Source of the DNA: Allolobophora icterica
Taxonomy: Eukaryota > Annelida > Clitellata > Crassiclitellata > Lumbricidae
Direction of reading: 5' to 3'
Length of the DNA stretch: 64,000 nucleotides
Assembly: GCA_963556255.1 (NCBI GenBank)
Contig: OY744605.1
Location: forward strand, 66,137,202 to 66,201,201
This document shows, piece by piece, positions 47,870 to 61,800 of this stretch. Under the pieces are notes generated by a model that was given only the letters and a program-made list of their open reading frames with translations, was not told where the DNA came from and did not search any database. The first letter of the stretch is position 1. Each line of letters starts with the position of its first letter. The position numbers and the translations under genes were made by a program.

Positions 47870-48190
47870 ACCCTCACCAGGGCGGAAATTTGGTTAGATA
47901 TTTATGCTCCATCTGCACCCCTAGCCAACTCGACTATAATGAGCGTACACTGTTGGTGGGCAATGAGACGGTGAGATAGCAGACTGGCCATCCACCCTCA
48001 TATGCCGAGGCTAAGAAAATGAAGTCACTGTACACTTCATACCCATAGCTGCCTCAGGGATAGCTTAAAGGACTGCACTTCTTCTTTTACCATGTATCGG
48101 AATCTCGATATTTCTCCAGCCTTGTACATAATTATAATAATCTCTAGATTTCTTTGGCACTCAAAGGAAGGTGGTCTTTGGGGAACTAAC

Positions 48191-48557
48191 CAGGGCTGTA
48201 GTGGTAAAATTTGAGGTGAGTATACGCTACCGGTGACCAGCGGCGTAAAAAAAATTTGAAGACCTTTTTTTAGGAAAAATTTCTGACTTTTCACCAATTC
48301 TCGGAAAATTTTCAGACTTTTTACCGATTTTGTCTCTGAAAAAGTTGATGACTTTTTTTTTTTTTTTTTTTTTTTTTAGTCATTCGCCCTAAAAACCTTC
48401 AAAAACCTCTCTTTTTTGAAAAATTTTCGTTCCCAGAGGTAAGTATACGCTGTATACCCGCGTATACCCTCGTCTACAGCCATGAGTATACGCTCTCAAA
48501 TTTCTCTAGAGGTAAGTATACGCTGTATACCCGCATATACGCTCGACTACAGCCCTG
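48191..48557. mobile_element. 367-bp hAT MITE
   Basis: The ends read CAGGGCTGTAGT going inward on both sides, with a perfect 8-bp direct repeat GAACTAAC outside (48183-48190, 48558-48565). The motif AGGTAAGTATACGCTGTATA recurs in the right half. A T-tract of over twenty bases lies near 48352-48378. Confidence 0.9.
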
Positions 48558-49055
48558 GAACTAACTTACTGACAATTGACAGGTAGAGTAACATCAACTT
48601 CGGTACTAGGCCATGCACTAAGGGTGAGGCTGGTATACAGTCACACAGCCACAAGGCATGGTGTTTTGAATTGGAGCTTATAGGGAGGTAAGGAGGAGTA
48701 GGATGAGGAAGATAGAATCCCTGTCAGGGTTCCATCCAACATTGAAAAACTACTACTCCTCTGCCACAAAATCTTCTGTTGATTTATCCGTGATTGTACA
48801 TAATCAACATGATTGTACATAATCAACAACATGAAATGACTTTAAACTGATTTATTTTGTCAGCACATCAGAAATACAAAAAGCAAGTAAGCAGACATAT
48901 TTCCTAAGAAACAGTTTGGGAAGCATAACCAGAGAACTGGGACTAGACTGGCCTTTCTGTACGCAAGTCACCAAGCATAACGATCTCGCCACCAATTTAA
49001 TTGTTGTCTCAGCTGTTGTACCAAGGCTGGAATATGCAAAATGCGTGCTCTACAT

Positions 49056-49372
49056 CAGTGTTTCCCAAAGTGGGTTCCGCGGAACCCTAGGGTTCCGTTA
49101 GCGGAAGACAGAGGTTCCATGAAGCAATTGGATAAGTGTTCTTTGAAGGGTTGTTACATTATAAATCAGACTCCGAGGTGAAGACAAGGGTTCTGTGGGA
49201 AAATTAAATTTATTTAAAACAATTTCTACTGTAACTTTTATCGATTAAACTCTACATATCTGGATCACTGTTTAAAAATATTGTACCAGAATGTGTTTGG
49301 TTAGGTAGGGGTTCCGTCAAGAAATTTTCAAGTCTAAAGGGTTCCGTAGACTAAAAAGATTGGGAAGCACTG
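49056..49372. mobile_element. 317-bp hAT MITE
   Basis: The left end CAGTGTTTCCCAAAGTGGG and the right end in reverse complement CAGTGCTTCCCAATC are flanked by a perfect 8-bp direct repeat CTCTACAT (49048-49055, 49373-49380). Inner text repeats GGGTTCCG on both sides, as in the widespread 'TTTCCCAAAGTGGGTTCCGCGG' hAT MITEs. The target frame just before it reads VVPRLEYAKCVLYI, faintly like a LINE tail. Confidence 0.9.
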
Positions 49373-49900
49373 CTCTACATAATGATGGTGTAAAACAAAA
49401 GCTACCAATAAAGTCTAGTAAGACCGACATAAATTTAAAATTCAGAACGAATTTCACTATTCCAAGAACATTTCTAAAATTTGAAACACTATGCTGGCAA
49501 CCAAATAGTGACTCAGAAGATAAAGAAGATTTTCCACTTAATCGCTTCTAAGTTTAGAAAACACAAAATTACTCATATAATCATAATCACAAACAGCAGA
49601 CCACACTGCAGTGCAACTTTGCATTTATATAGCGATCCTTTTTTTTACAGATCCTCAACTTCAATCTTGAACAGAAACTTCATATACATACATTTACGTA
49701 TATGTATATGAATGGCATCATGTGCATATGTAATAAATATGTATCTACTGGTATGCACACAACAGCTCGTCAAACATCTTCAGGTCTTTTACACAGCCAT
49801 GTTTACAGTAATTTTAAGAGGCTGTTTTGGGCTTAAGGTCCTACATAAATTTCCAGATACATGTACATACATAAATTAAGCTTAGATTACCTTTAATTTA

Positions 49901-50356
49901 GGGGCCATCCACATGTTACGTACGCACTTAGGGGGGGGTCGGATTTTGGCGATTTTGCGTACGGGTGCGAACGGGGGGGGTGTGGGGGGGGGGGTAACAA
50001 AATGTGTACGTACCCAAAATAAATTTCTAATTATGACGTCCACATTAGCCTATTTATAACTCTGTATTATCCTATAGTGGTCCCATGGCATTTTATTACA
50101 TTATATAAACGCCATGTGCAGTTATTCTGTGCTGTGAAGGAGATACCTATAATTTGTCTATATTGGCCCTTCAATAATCTGGCCTAAAGTGCAGACAGGC
50201 TGCCTGGAGACACTTTCTGCAGCTGGTCATCGGGGGGGGGGGGTGCGTCAAACGTACGTACTCAGGGGGGGGGGGTGGAAGAAAGTACGCTTGCGAACAG
50301 GGGGGAGGGGGTCCAATTTTCCCGGATTTTTGTGTACGTAATATATGGATGGCCCC
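49901..50356. mobile_element. Harbinger-like MITE, copy 2 (456 bp)
   Basis: The ends read GGGGCCATCCACATGTTACG and, in reverse complement, GGGGCCATCCATATATTACG, with TTA on both sides (49898-49900, 50357-50359). Internal text such as GACGTCCACATTAGCC and GTTATTCTGTGCTGTGAA is nearly identical to copy 1 at 10192-10650, apart from poly-G tract lengths. Confidence 0.85.
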
Positions 50357-52906
50357 TTACTGGAGTTTACAACTTGTTTGCTCCCAGAACTGTACATGTT
50401 TTATAAACATACATACATATATGTATGCATGTATCAAAATACATATAATCTGACTCACGTAACACTTATCTTTATACATGATATATATATACAAAATTAA
50501 TATTTATAATATAAATATTTATAAAGTACGAAACACATATTAGGCATATTTACACCTACGTCTATATATTTTACAGACCTTTAAACGTAAACAATATGTA
50601 TACAATATGTACAATGCACCTCATTGTAACTGTGTGAATTTGAGTGTTTCTCAAACGAATGAATAATAAATAATGTTCAAATCAGAGGGGCAGTCAGTTG
50701 CTAAGAGGAATGGAGATGGACAACCAAGGGTGAAAACTAAGTGACTGATCAGTTCACAAAATAGAAAGTTTTAAGTTGTCACTTGAAGAATGAGATTGTT
50801 GGGTTGACCCTATAAGTAAGGTATTTTTATTTCAGACAAAAGGTGAGGCTAAGCTAAAAGCATGTGCATCGATAGCCTTACCAACAAAATAACACTAATG
50901 CAAACAACAAAAGCTTAGCACCAAGCTTCCACGGCCTCGACACACAAAAACTTAGACGAATACTAAATAGCTACAACACACTGCAACTGTGACGGAATTA
51001 TACGTGCAATTTATCCATTTATTCGTTTACAAAATTGCACTCGAACAAGCAGTGATACAATATCACCATCTATTGTGAAAAGAGTTTCGATGATAATATA
51101 AGGTAGCTAAGGCGGTTGCTCATTTATTAAACTCATCAGATATCATGACATATCTTCGATTTGTGCTAATCTCTTAAGGTTTAATTGGAAATAAAATACA
51201 ACAGGGCCTCCTTATAACTAGCTTCATTAAAACATTGAACCTAAAATAAGTCAAGTTTAGGAAACGATTGCATTGTAAAATGAACTTTATCATGTAGTAC
51301 CTTGATATGGCCTCAAAAACAGCATTATACAGAGATTCCAGCATACTTAGTTATAGGGCTATTGCATCAGGAATGTGATGGTGCCATACAAGTAACTGTT
51401 ACTCTTCATTTCAGCAGCAGGTTGTTGAAGAGATATCTAATCAAAATCTATACATGAAGCTGTATGAGGTTTTGACAGAGCAGACCAAATAGACGGAACA
51501 AACAATTATTATTGTTCTACTTCCAAATTAATTATGCATCAGTTTGAGGCAAACAACTGAATGAGATCATACAAAAACTCGGAAGGATGCTGCATATTTT
51601 TGGGCATTCTGAATTCAAAAGTGATATCTACAACCCCAAAAACACACCCAACATAAATTTAAAGTATGCCCTCGTCATCTGTTAGACAGACAGACAGCTA
51701 CAAAAGAATTTCTCATCTGCTTCGAACTCGGCAAATACCCAAAAAGTGCATCCTCAGAATCAAAACACAGAAGTCATCAGTCTGATTAACTGAGAAAATC
51801 CTCAGAATTTATGAAATACAAAAACTTGTCCATTTGCTTCACATCCTTCTTTCCCACATCTGTCAAACAGCAAACTGATATGCTCTGAACAGAAACTTTC
51901 ACGATTTTGGCTGAAGCATAAACATAACTATGCCTATCCTGAAGTTGGACTTAACTCTGAAAACATCCTTCAATATCAGGATCAATCAATTCGCAATGGC
52001 AGTGTTTCCCAACCTGGTTGCCATGGCACCAAAGGGTGCAGTGAACCTGCTTTAGGGGTGCACAGCTGAATGGCAGCATGTCAAAAAATGCGAAAAACTT
52101 CTGATTATTACCAGTGACATAGGCCTATAACTATTAATTAAAACTTCAAGTAGTGTAGAGATAGTCGAAACACTGCGGTTTAATACAAAGAACATTGCTC
52201 CTCATTAAAATAAAGAACTGGAAGAAAAATAAATAAAATTAGACGAAGTGCCATTAACTGAATTACTTTTACTCAGAGTGCCTTGCTCTGACAAAGGTTA
52301 CGAACTGCTGCTACAAGGACTTGTTGACAAGAGGCATGTAATATAGAGCAGCTGTCATAACTTACCGGTACCTTACATTACACGAAAAAGCAAAACTGGA
52401 AACTGAGGTATGAACATAAAACGAAAAAAGTGTTCACAAATTGCCCTGTTTTATCCAGTCAGCCATCTAAGTATTAAATATAAATCAATAAACAGAACAC
52501 ATTCACTTAACCGGGTCATTTCAGTGAAAATGAAACTTCCAAACTTCCTAGACGCTCTGCGTCATTGCTGTCCATGACAGACCTATGTCATTCGTACAAT
52601 GCAAACAGAACACAAAACCATTACTTACTGTAAATACTATTAGTGTTTCGACTACCTGTTAATCTCAAACAAAGACAGAACTGAAAGAAGATGACAATAA
52701 TTTGGCTACGAAAGTAAATGCTTAGTTACGCGAACATTAGCCAGACTTTAAATGAAAAGCCGTATGGATCTTGGCAAACTGCGACTAGAACCAGGTGGCT
52801 ACTGTTCACATGAAGTTCTGAACCAAAGACCACGATGCATCAATATCCATCGTGGACGATCAAAGCGAAAGACCTCTTCATTCGACTGACAATCGTCTGG
52901 AAAAGA
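50357..52906. other. Probable ULK 3' untranslated region and flank
   Basis: No coding exon is recognised. The minus-strand 3' untranslated region of the ULK gene should run down from 52906; several minus-strand AATAAA signals occur (for example near 51122 and 51004), and I cannot choose between them. A single hAT-like end CAGTGTTTCCCAACCTGG lies at about 52000 without a matching partner. Confidence 0.45.
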
Positions 52907-55775
52907 TCAGGAGTATCTGGAGAACTGGGAATTTCCTACGCTGGACAGATGTCGCTCCACTCTCTCTTTGTCTGCAAAATTACATGATATAAATTTAAAT
53001 TAATAGATGAGTCATGCAACTATACTGGAACCCATGTAAAACATTACCTCTGTGAGTCACCTTAAAGTACTATAGGTCATAATGAGGTCATCTTATAATA
53101 AGGTCATGTTCAAAAAGTGGTTTCAAATTGGAATCCATTTCCCTGTCTTACTTGACCTTTGAATTTTGACCTGTAACCTTTGAATTTTGACCAGTAACCA
53201 AACAGCACTTTGCCTTCCTCACCAATCGTATTTGTGATTAAGCACCTGTGAATAAGTTGGTTTACACAACTTAGTTTTTGGGGTTCTGAAAAAATGTGGC
53301 GTTTGCTATTTACAGTGGTCTTATTATATATCAGAATTACAGTGCTCAGCTAAAAACCGAGCTTTACCTGGACTCTTTTCCTCTATAGGCAGTTTCTACG
53401 AGGTCTCAGATTTTCCTCTTAATTTTCAACTGGACTTACCTTGATTTGCCATGGACAAAGACACCATAGTAGCAACCATCAATTGATGACATGACCATTA
53501 TTACAGTGGCACTAAATAAGTTCTTTGAATTATTATTATAATTCATCTGGTAAGGAATAGTGTAATAGAGAGTTTCTGGTGCAGTTAAGAAACTTAGAAC
53601 AGGTGTGCTTACAATCAGTAAGAATTCTTTTGTCATCTGGACTGTTAGTCTGTTGTATCAGGCTGTGCAGCAAAATGATTCCATCTCGATAATAGCGAAA
53701 TGACTGAAATAAAAAAATCCATATAAATTAAATGTATCCCAATGGTAAAGTAAGGGAGGTAGGCTCTGACTAATAAGAGAGCAAAGATAAGAGAGTAAAG
53801 GGAACTTTCCCCTTAGAGCTTCAGACCATATCCATTGGGATGTATTTTCCCAATTCACTTTCCTCTTATACATCCCTGTAGATCTTTCTCCCACTGCTAT
53901 TCCTCATATTTTCACTCTGCTAAATCCGATCATTGCAGTGCAAAATAAGCATAGCTTGTTCTAACATAGTCGTGCTTTCTAGTCTTGATGTTTTTTTAGC
54001 TGGGATAATTCCCCAATCAGACTTCATGACAGATAAGCAGGATTTAGGCATGAACTCCCAAAGACCCTTGGTTATGGGTCGCTGCATTACCCTGGGATGT
54101 GGTGTCAACTAGCATCCTGGCAAGGCAGTCCTCTTCTTCATTCTGCCTATGAGGAGTTGAAACCCAGCAGGTCAGACCAAAATCAAAATGAGACTTCATT
54201 ACAACACATGAAGGCAAGACAAGGTCAGATTAAAAGTACTGCATCAGCTTCACATTTATCATGTTTTGTGCCACGTCTAACAGCTTGCAATGATTTTTAT
54301 TAATTATTATTCTGCTAAATGACTGTTGTGGATGCATTTTGGTATTGTCATGTTTTTAAAAATAAACTCAAAACTTTAAGTACGATACCTGTCCTTATTT
54401 ATATTACCATTTTGAATTAAAATCCAGCATGCCTAGCTATGAAATCAGCCAAACGATCTATCAGAAATCTTGATGTCCTACCATTTGGCCATTTCCAAAG
54501 ATTTCCTCACGAGCTCCTGTCCGACACTGCAATTAGACAATCACCACAAATTGCAAATCAGTCAAAAGTTTTCAGCCATTATATAAGAAAGTCTCTGCTT
54601 GAATCTACAGTGCATATCAAGTGGCTCTCAAAGTGATGCCCATTGGTCAATGTGACCGACCTAAAACAAGTGTTTCTATAAAGCAGAGTCATTAGATTTT
54701 TGGCACACACTGTGATACACAGAAGATGCTATTTATTTACAGATTTCATGGCTCAGAAATTGTTAAGTTGGTTTAATGCAATAAAATAAAAACCCAGTAC
54801 ATACAGCTGAGCTACAACATATTACAGCTGAGCTAGTAAACAAGCTTTATCTAAAACAACAATGTTCAGAGAAAAATTCCATTTAGTCTACAGTAAACAA
54901 CAGATCACTTTCCACCTTAGTACCACGCTGGCTCTAGCAGTTTGACCCCTGTGACACCTGGAATCTGACCTGACACTGAAACTGACCTAGCCTGGCTCTT
55001 GCAGGCTTGATTTGAAACAGGGCCAGTGAATACCGGTAAGTTGGTTTCTCTAATGCAGCTTTCAGGTGGTGCCAAAAAAATTTGAGATTTACATTTAATT
55101 TACAACAGCACATAATCTGAAGTGAATTTGTTCTTTTGCACACACTTTGACAACACAACACGGTGCTTTCTCCTTTGACCCTTTATGTCCTTCTGGCCAA
55201 GATCACTACATGCACTAGCCATAAACATACAAAAACTGCTTTCTTTTGCTAAGAGCACTTATAAAGAAATCAAAAATGCTCTGAATGCATGAATCATCAG
55301 TTCAATCTCTACCAAGTATTATTTCAAATATTCAAATCTTCTCATAACATGCAACAAATAAACAACAGTAGATATCCTTATACTCACAGACTCGATGGCA
55401 TGTGCATAAAGCAGTTTATCCGCAAGAATTGCAGCCGCGGTGGTGTTGACTTTGGCGGCCGCGACGTTCAAAGACTTGCACTTGGCAAGACACTGTTGAT
55501 AGAAGTCATTCATCTCCTTCAGAACTAGACAAATAAAAGATTCTGTCAGACATCAAATCAAATCTAGTCTTGTCCGTTGAGCCTCAGCTGCACAGAATAT
55601 CAAGACATTCGTACAGAAGTTTCCTGCTATTGGGTTACTTATTGTTTCACGATGCTGTCACCCTCCTCCTTTATCCAGGTTTGGGACTGGCACTACCACA
55701 GGTACGGTAGTGGCAGAGTTCTCTGATATTGGGACTTTGCACAAGTCCTTAAAGTTTGTCTTTATTTGACGATGG

Positions 55776-55827
<52 letters not shown>

Positions 55828-58800
55828 GATGATGATGATGATGATGATGAGTTCTCTGCCCGAAGGCAGGTCCATTGGCTTTATGTCACCCGGGGATGAG
55901 ATGAGTGAGGTGGTTTCCCATTGCCTTCCTCAGACAATTTTCGGTAAGCAACTTGTCCAAGGACGCTACTCGGTGGCTTGAAGTAGATTCCAACCTGTGA
56001 CCCTCCGGTCACATAACGCTACATCACCGCTTCTCTTTAGATAGTGGTCTTAAATAAAAACACCTCAGCTTCCTTATAACCAGACATATAAATGAGAATT
56101 TCATATAATCTATTCTACTGACTTCCAAAATACCATCACATACACAAGGCATCATCAACTGATGATAATTCAAGTGAAAAAAGTGTAAACCGGTGTGTTG
56201 GAGAATTACGACTGAACACAGAACAGTCTAGAGAACCAGAAGGCAGGTCATGGTAGGTGAGCATGTTGAAACTTACTTAAACAACCACACACCATTATAA
56301 CACAATTCTTGACAGAACATGATCAGGTCACGGATCCCGCAGTTAGCTGAGCTTTAGACAAATTACCTCACTATAAGGACACCTCATTATAACAAAGTAG
56401 CTGACATGACCCCAAAGAACACGTATTAAAAAGGTTTCAGTTTATAAGAAACTGAAAAAAACACAATTTCTGTTTCATCTACCCAATGTTCTAGAATACT
56501 GTTTCAATTTCTCCAGATTTCTTTAAATCCTGAGGGATAATTTTTACCTTGGGGATAACAACATTCCTCAGGCACACGACTTCACTTCTTACTTGTTCGA
56601 ACGGTGTTAGATGGTTGCAGGCGTTCGATTTTCATCTCATTCTGAGCCATGATGAGCGATGCCGAGAGCAGATTCAGAGCCCTCACATAGAGCGCAATCT
56701 GTTCTAAGTGGCGCTGCTTTTCACTGACGAACGAAGCGACGATCGGACTTGATCCCTGCTTTTCATCTGTAAAGACGAACGACTCGGACAGCGGAGAGCT
56801 CCGTGATTTGGCAAGATCGATGATGCATTCAACCAGTGCCAGAACAAAGTCCAGTTTGGACACTGTGTCATTGTGCTCCTTCTAAATACATAAAGAAACG
56901 TTGATCAATGACACATTTCTATAAATCAATAACTCAATCGACTTCTTGGATAGGATACTTGATCAGTAAAAAATCAGTAAAAAACCAACCAAACACACTT
57001 GACCAAAACCCAACCAAACAGTCAAACCACCACTCATCAGTCAACCAACCAGTCAATCAACCAGCCAAAAATTAAAAACCAATTATCATTTAAAGAAACA
57101 GCAAATCAGTCAGCCAAGCAAGCATCCACTCAATCAGACAAACTACACTTTTTCATGATTCAAAATTAACTTAAAATTACAACATCATAATGCAAACATC
57201 ATGTTAGCCTCCCACTTGCCAGGTTGGTTCTAATCTAATCTAATCCAATGACTTCTATAACGAAGAACCATGGTTGAAATCTGATAGATAATTGCTTCTT
57301 TATGGTTCTTTATTTTCAGGTTTTTAGTTTCATGAATTGACTCACTGATTTGCCGACCAACAGCAAACAAAATTTAATTTAGAACTCACGCTAAGAAGGG
57401 TTTCCTCGACCATTTCTGGGGCATCGAAGAAGACATGGTCTTCCATGTGTAGAGGTGATAGAACCGAACCTGCCCCTACAAGTTCCTGTGGGCTTGGATA
57501 TTTCATCGGCGAGTAGGGAACCAGTTGATTCTGAGATAAGCTGTGTGCAATGTGTGAACGAGGAACTACAACAGAACAGAAAATTGAGACAAAATAAAAA
57601 ACCGTTTTATTTAATGATTTTTACATTGGTCAGCTAGCCATATTTCAGAGGTGACCTCAAAGCATTCAGGGACATTCACACAGATAAGGTCCTTTCATGC
57701 GTTGAACTATCTCTTTGAAAACATTTTCTCTGTAGCTTAATTTGCATTTGTTTAGATCAGTTCGATAGTCATGTATCTTGCAGATGAATGTTTCATCCGA
57801 AATACACTTTAACACCACTAACCCTAGTGCAGGCAATGCCTTTGTGCTGTACTTTAGAGGCAAGTGCATTAAGTGTCTAGATACATACACTGTATATGCA
57901 TACACACATAAAGACATGCATACATACATACAATGTCATACATGTACAAATACATACCATACATGCACACACACACATAGATACATGCATGCATACATAG
58001 TCATACCTCAATGTATGCAGCACATCTGAGAGATTCTTAGACATCTGAACATTAGACATAACTTCGACTTACAGCAACCCTGATTTGGTGGAGATGGCAG
58101 ACCAAAGACTGCGTTCAGCAGTGGTTCTTGGCCTCGTTCTTGAGACTCTAGAACATTCGGGTCTGTTGAACAGCGTCCCAGACTGCCTGGTCGAACTCGA
58201 GTAATTAAAGACACAAAACAATGCAGCAAAGTACTTTTAAACAAAGTACTTTTTAAATTTTTGGAGAAATGTCTTAAGGTTCTATGTAAGTCTCTAGTGA
58301 CAGACATAACTGCATACAGTAGCCTAACTTTAAACATACATACATACAAACACACGTACTTGCCAGTAGAGGCATAAATATATACACACATATCTTATCT
58401 TATATGATTATTTATAAAGCGCCTCTCACAGCATAGACTATTCAGATATATATATATACTGTTATATACTGTATATATATATACTGTATATACAAATGCA
58501 AAGTTCATCTGCTTAATGTTTATCCAGAGTAGCCCAACTTCTTGATTCCCTGAACTATCGGATTTTGCCACAGCTTCTCCAACAGATTTTTATATGAATT
58601 TCACTAGAAGCAACCATCAATCGATGCCTTGAACATTGTGATAGTGGCTTTACAGACATACGTAGATTAGATTAGATAGCCAGATTAGATGCAGCACCTT
58701 AGAGCAGAGTAGAATGTAAAATAGAACTCAAACAGTTCTATGTTATGTCTGAAGTTTATAAATTGTCATCGTGCCTAAGAAAACACTCGCGAAGTTGGAA

Positions 58801-61800
58801 ATAATAGAAACTGGGTTTGATATTGCACATGATTGCACTGGAACTGCTGGAGAGTAAGACGAAAACAGCATGTTTCTATCACAAATAGTAAACAGTCACA
58901 ATCTTCTTTAAAAGTGTAGGTCTCCTTGTGGCCAATTTTGAGAAATCACCACACCTTGTCACCTTGTGCTGTCAGCTCGTGGAGCTCTAGCGATCGTCCT
59001 GGTGAACACACTCCACCGTCTCCTATTCGATGACAAGTCTCTCAATTCCGCCAAATTCATGCCAGTTACATCTTGTATCTCATCCATCCATCTCCTCCTT
59101 GGGCGACCCAGTCTTCTCCTCCCCTCACCGCACGCCAGCATCATTTCCTTCTCCAGACCATCAGATCGCATAACATGTCCAAAGAACCTTAGCTTCATTC
59201 TTGTCGCAGTTTGTTTTAACGACTCTTCATTCTCAACTCCAATCTCCTCTCGTATTGATTCGTTCGTTCTTTTCTCAGTCCAAGATATTCTCAGCATCTT
59301 CCTCCATATCCACATTTCACAAGCGTTAACCTTATTTTCCATGTTCTTTGTCATTGTCCACGTCTCGCAACCGTACAGTACCGTAGGAAAAGATTAGTGC
59401 TCTCATGAGCCTTTTTTTGGTTAAGTGAAAGTTTACAATAACTACAACTCAACCAAAGTTGCTGTGCAATGGGTGTGTAAATATGAATAAAGTAAATATA
59501 CACATGCCTCTGAGGTTATCATCAATGATATCTCCAAACAACTGGTCAATGCAAATATTTAAATGACTTGATCATTTGCATATAAAACATGGCATATAAT
59601 TTAAAAAAGCGACACCAAGAGTCATGCTAAATTAAGTTTTTGATGCCAGGCATCATCAAAAATGAAAATAAAAATACTTAAAATGGCAAAACGCTATGTA
59701 AGGACTTAGTTTCATAGCCAAGACAACAAAAAATATCAAAAGGAAAATTATTAATTTTGGCCCATTTTATGCCTACTTGCCTTTTGAGCACATTACACAT
59801 GAAATAAGTCTTCCAACTTTTGTGAGGGTCTAAAGCATGGTCACAATTAAATTAATAAAATCCTGAGGCTAACTATTTGGCGGTGACGGAAGTGAATAAG
59901 GGACCCCTCTTCTTTTTGGTTACTTGTCCTGTAAGTTGATCATTCATAACCCCAACAAAAAAATAAAAAACTGATCATACCTGATGTTGCATCGTATGTG
60001 ACAACGGCCATGTTGTTTGACCCGGCGGACGTTGAGTACGTCCTGCTGATGAATGGAGCAAAGGGCGGTCGAAGAGGAGGAGATGGACTCTGCATAAACT
60101 TGGAATCACTCGGAAAGAACTCAGGCTTCTTCACGGGTGAATCGAGGATTGGTGGAAGAGGTACTGTTCCTAAAGGAACAAGCCAAGATTCAGAATTCGA
60201 ATTCTGTCACTTTTATCACCATTATCATCCAATTCATAATCATGATTTGATCCTACAACATCATCAACCATCATAAAAATCATCATCAACACCTGACAAC
60301 TTCATCATCAGCATTATAATCATCACCACCACCACCATCACCTCCCGAAACATTATCGCTGCCATCACTATTCGGGTCTACAACATTATTAACTATCATC
60401 AGCTATCACAACCACCACCACATGTCACCATCATAATGATCATTCAATTCAGTATCACTACCATTTCCAGCCCACCCGTCACTTTAGAAATGTCAACACC
60501 ATTCTCATAAATGTTTCTGTTACTGTTACAAAGGTTACCTTGGGGTCTGAATGGATTGAAGGAGACTGGAGGTGAAGGGCTTGAACCAAGGCTTTTCCTT
60601 CGCCAGACTGTTCCAGCTGGTGGAGAACCAAGAGTAAACAGAGCTGAAAATCACCAAAACATTAAGGAATTACAAGAACACATCTATATCATTATATCAT
60701 TATTGCAGTTATTAGTATTATTATTACTACTACTACATTGTCATATTAAGCAGCTACGGGTAATGTAAATTCAATCCTGCAAGAAGAAACTGCATCTGAC
60801 ATTTTTTTTTATTATTATTTTTTATTTATTTATTACTTTTTAGCAAATGTTAAGCATAATCCCTCCGGAAAGGTAAGAATTGTCAAGCGATGATTAATAA
60901 CACTTGGAAAGGCTGCATCTCATCTGATAATTATTCGGTAAAAATGATCCCTCATCAAAGAAAAATGTAAGTTATGAGTATATTTTAAGGTTAAGGGTGT
61001 TATCAGTATTATTGTTTTTTTTTGCCCTGAGGTAAAAATGATCCCTCAGGAATTTTAAAAAAATGAACGCATGAGCAAAAAAGTCTCTTCTGGAACTATC
61101 AGTCCTCATCCCCATTGAGGTCTACAAAAGATAGCCATTTCACAGCACCATCAAAAGCTTGCAAATATGATCATCTTAAATAGGATCATGTTAATGCTCT
61201 GAAACTTACATACATACATGTATATTAAGAATAATTATTAACCTTCCAATCTATAGTGTTCAACAAGAAATGAGAATCGTAGTGGCTGACCTACCCATTG
61301 GAGGCGATGGGGGGCCAGGCAGAAATCCCGGGAACATCTGTTGATTGCAAAAACACAAATGAAAAACAAAGGTTTGACTAAAAATTTTAAAACAAATGCA
61401 TTGGCTAGAAAATAAACATGAATCGACACAAAACTCAGATTTTATTCTGGCTCACAATTTCAACCAACAATTGAATTATCCCAGACTGAAAAGTCCTCAG
61501 CAGAATTTTGACTAAACCGAACCCCGATTTTTTTATCAATGAACTAAAGTAATTAATTCTTCAAAAATTCACCTGAAGTTTTGATCATAAACCCAATTTT
61601 ACCAGATTGAAAATTTTCCTGCACATTTTCCAACTAAACTGATCCCAAATTTACAAACAAAGATTTCATTTCAACCATTGGTTGATTTAGATAAAATGTC
61701 TGAAACAACGCAGTAAAGGAAAACACAAGATATGAGAAATGAACAAAAAGAATGGAGCTCACTTATTCGAATCTATTGCCAACCAATGGCTCGTGTTAGT

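Noticed and set aside
51990..52340. Complete hAT element starting CAGTGTTTCCCAACC
   Set aside because: Only one end was found; no matching right end or 8-bp duplication.
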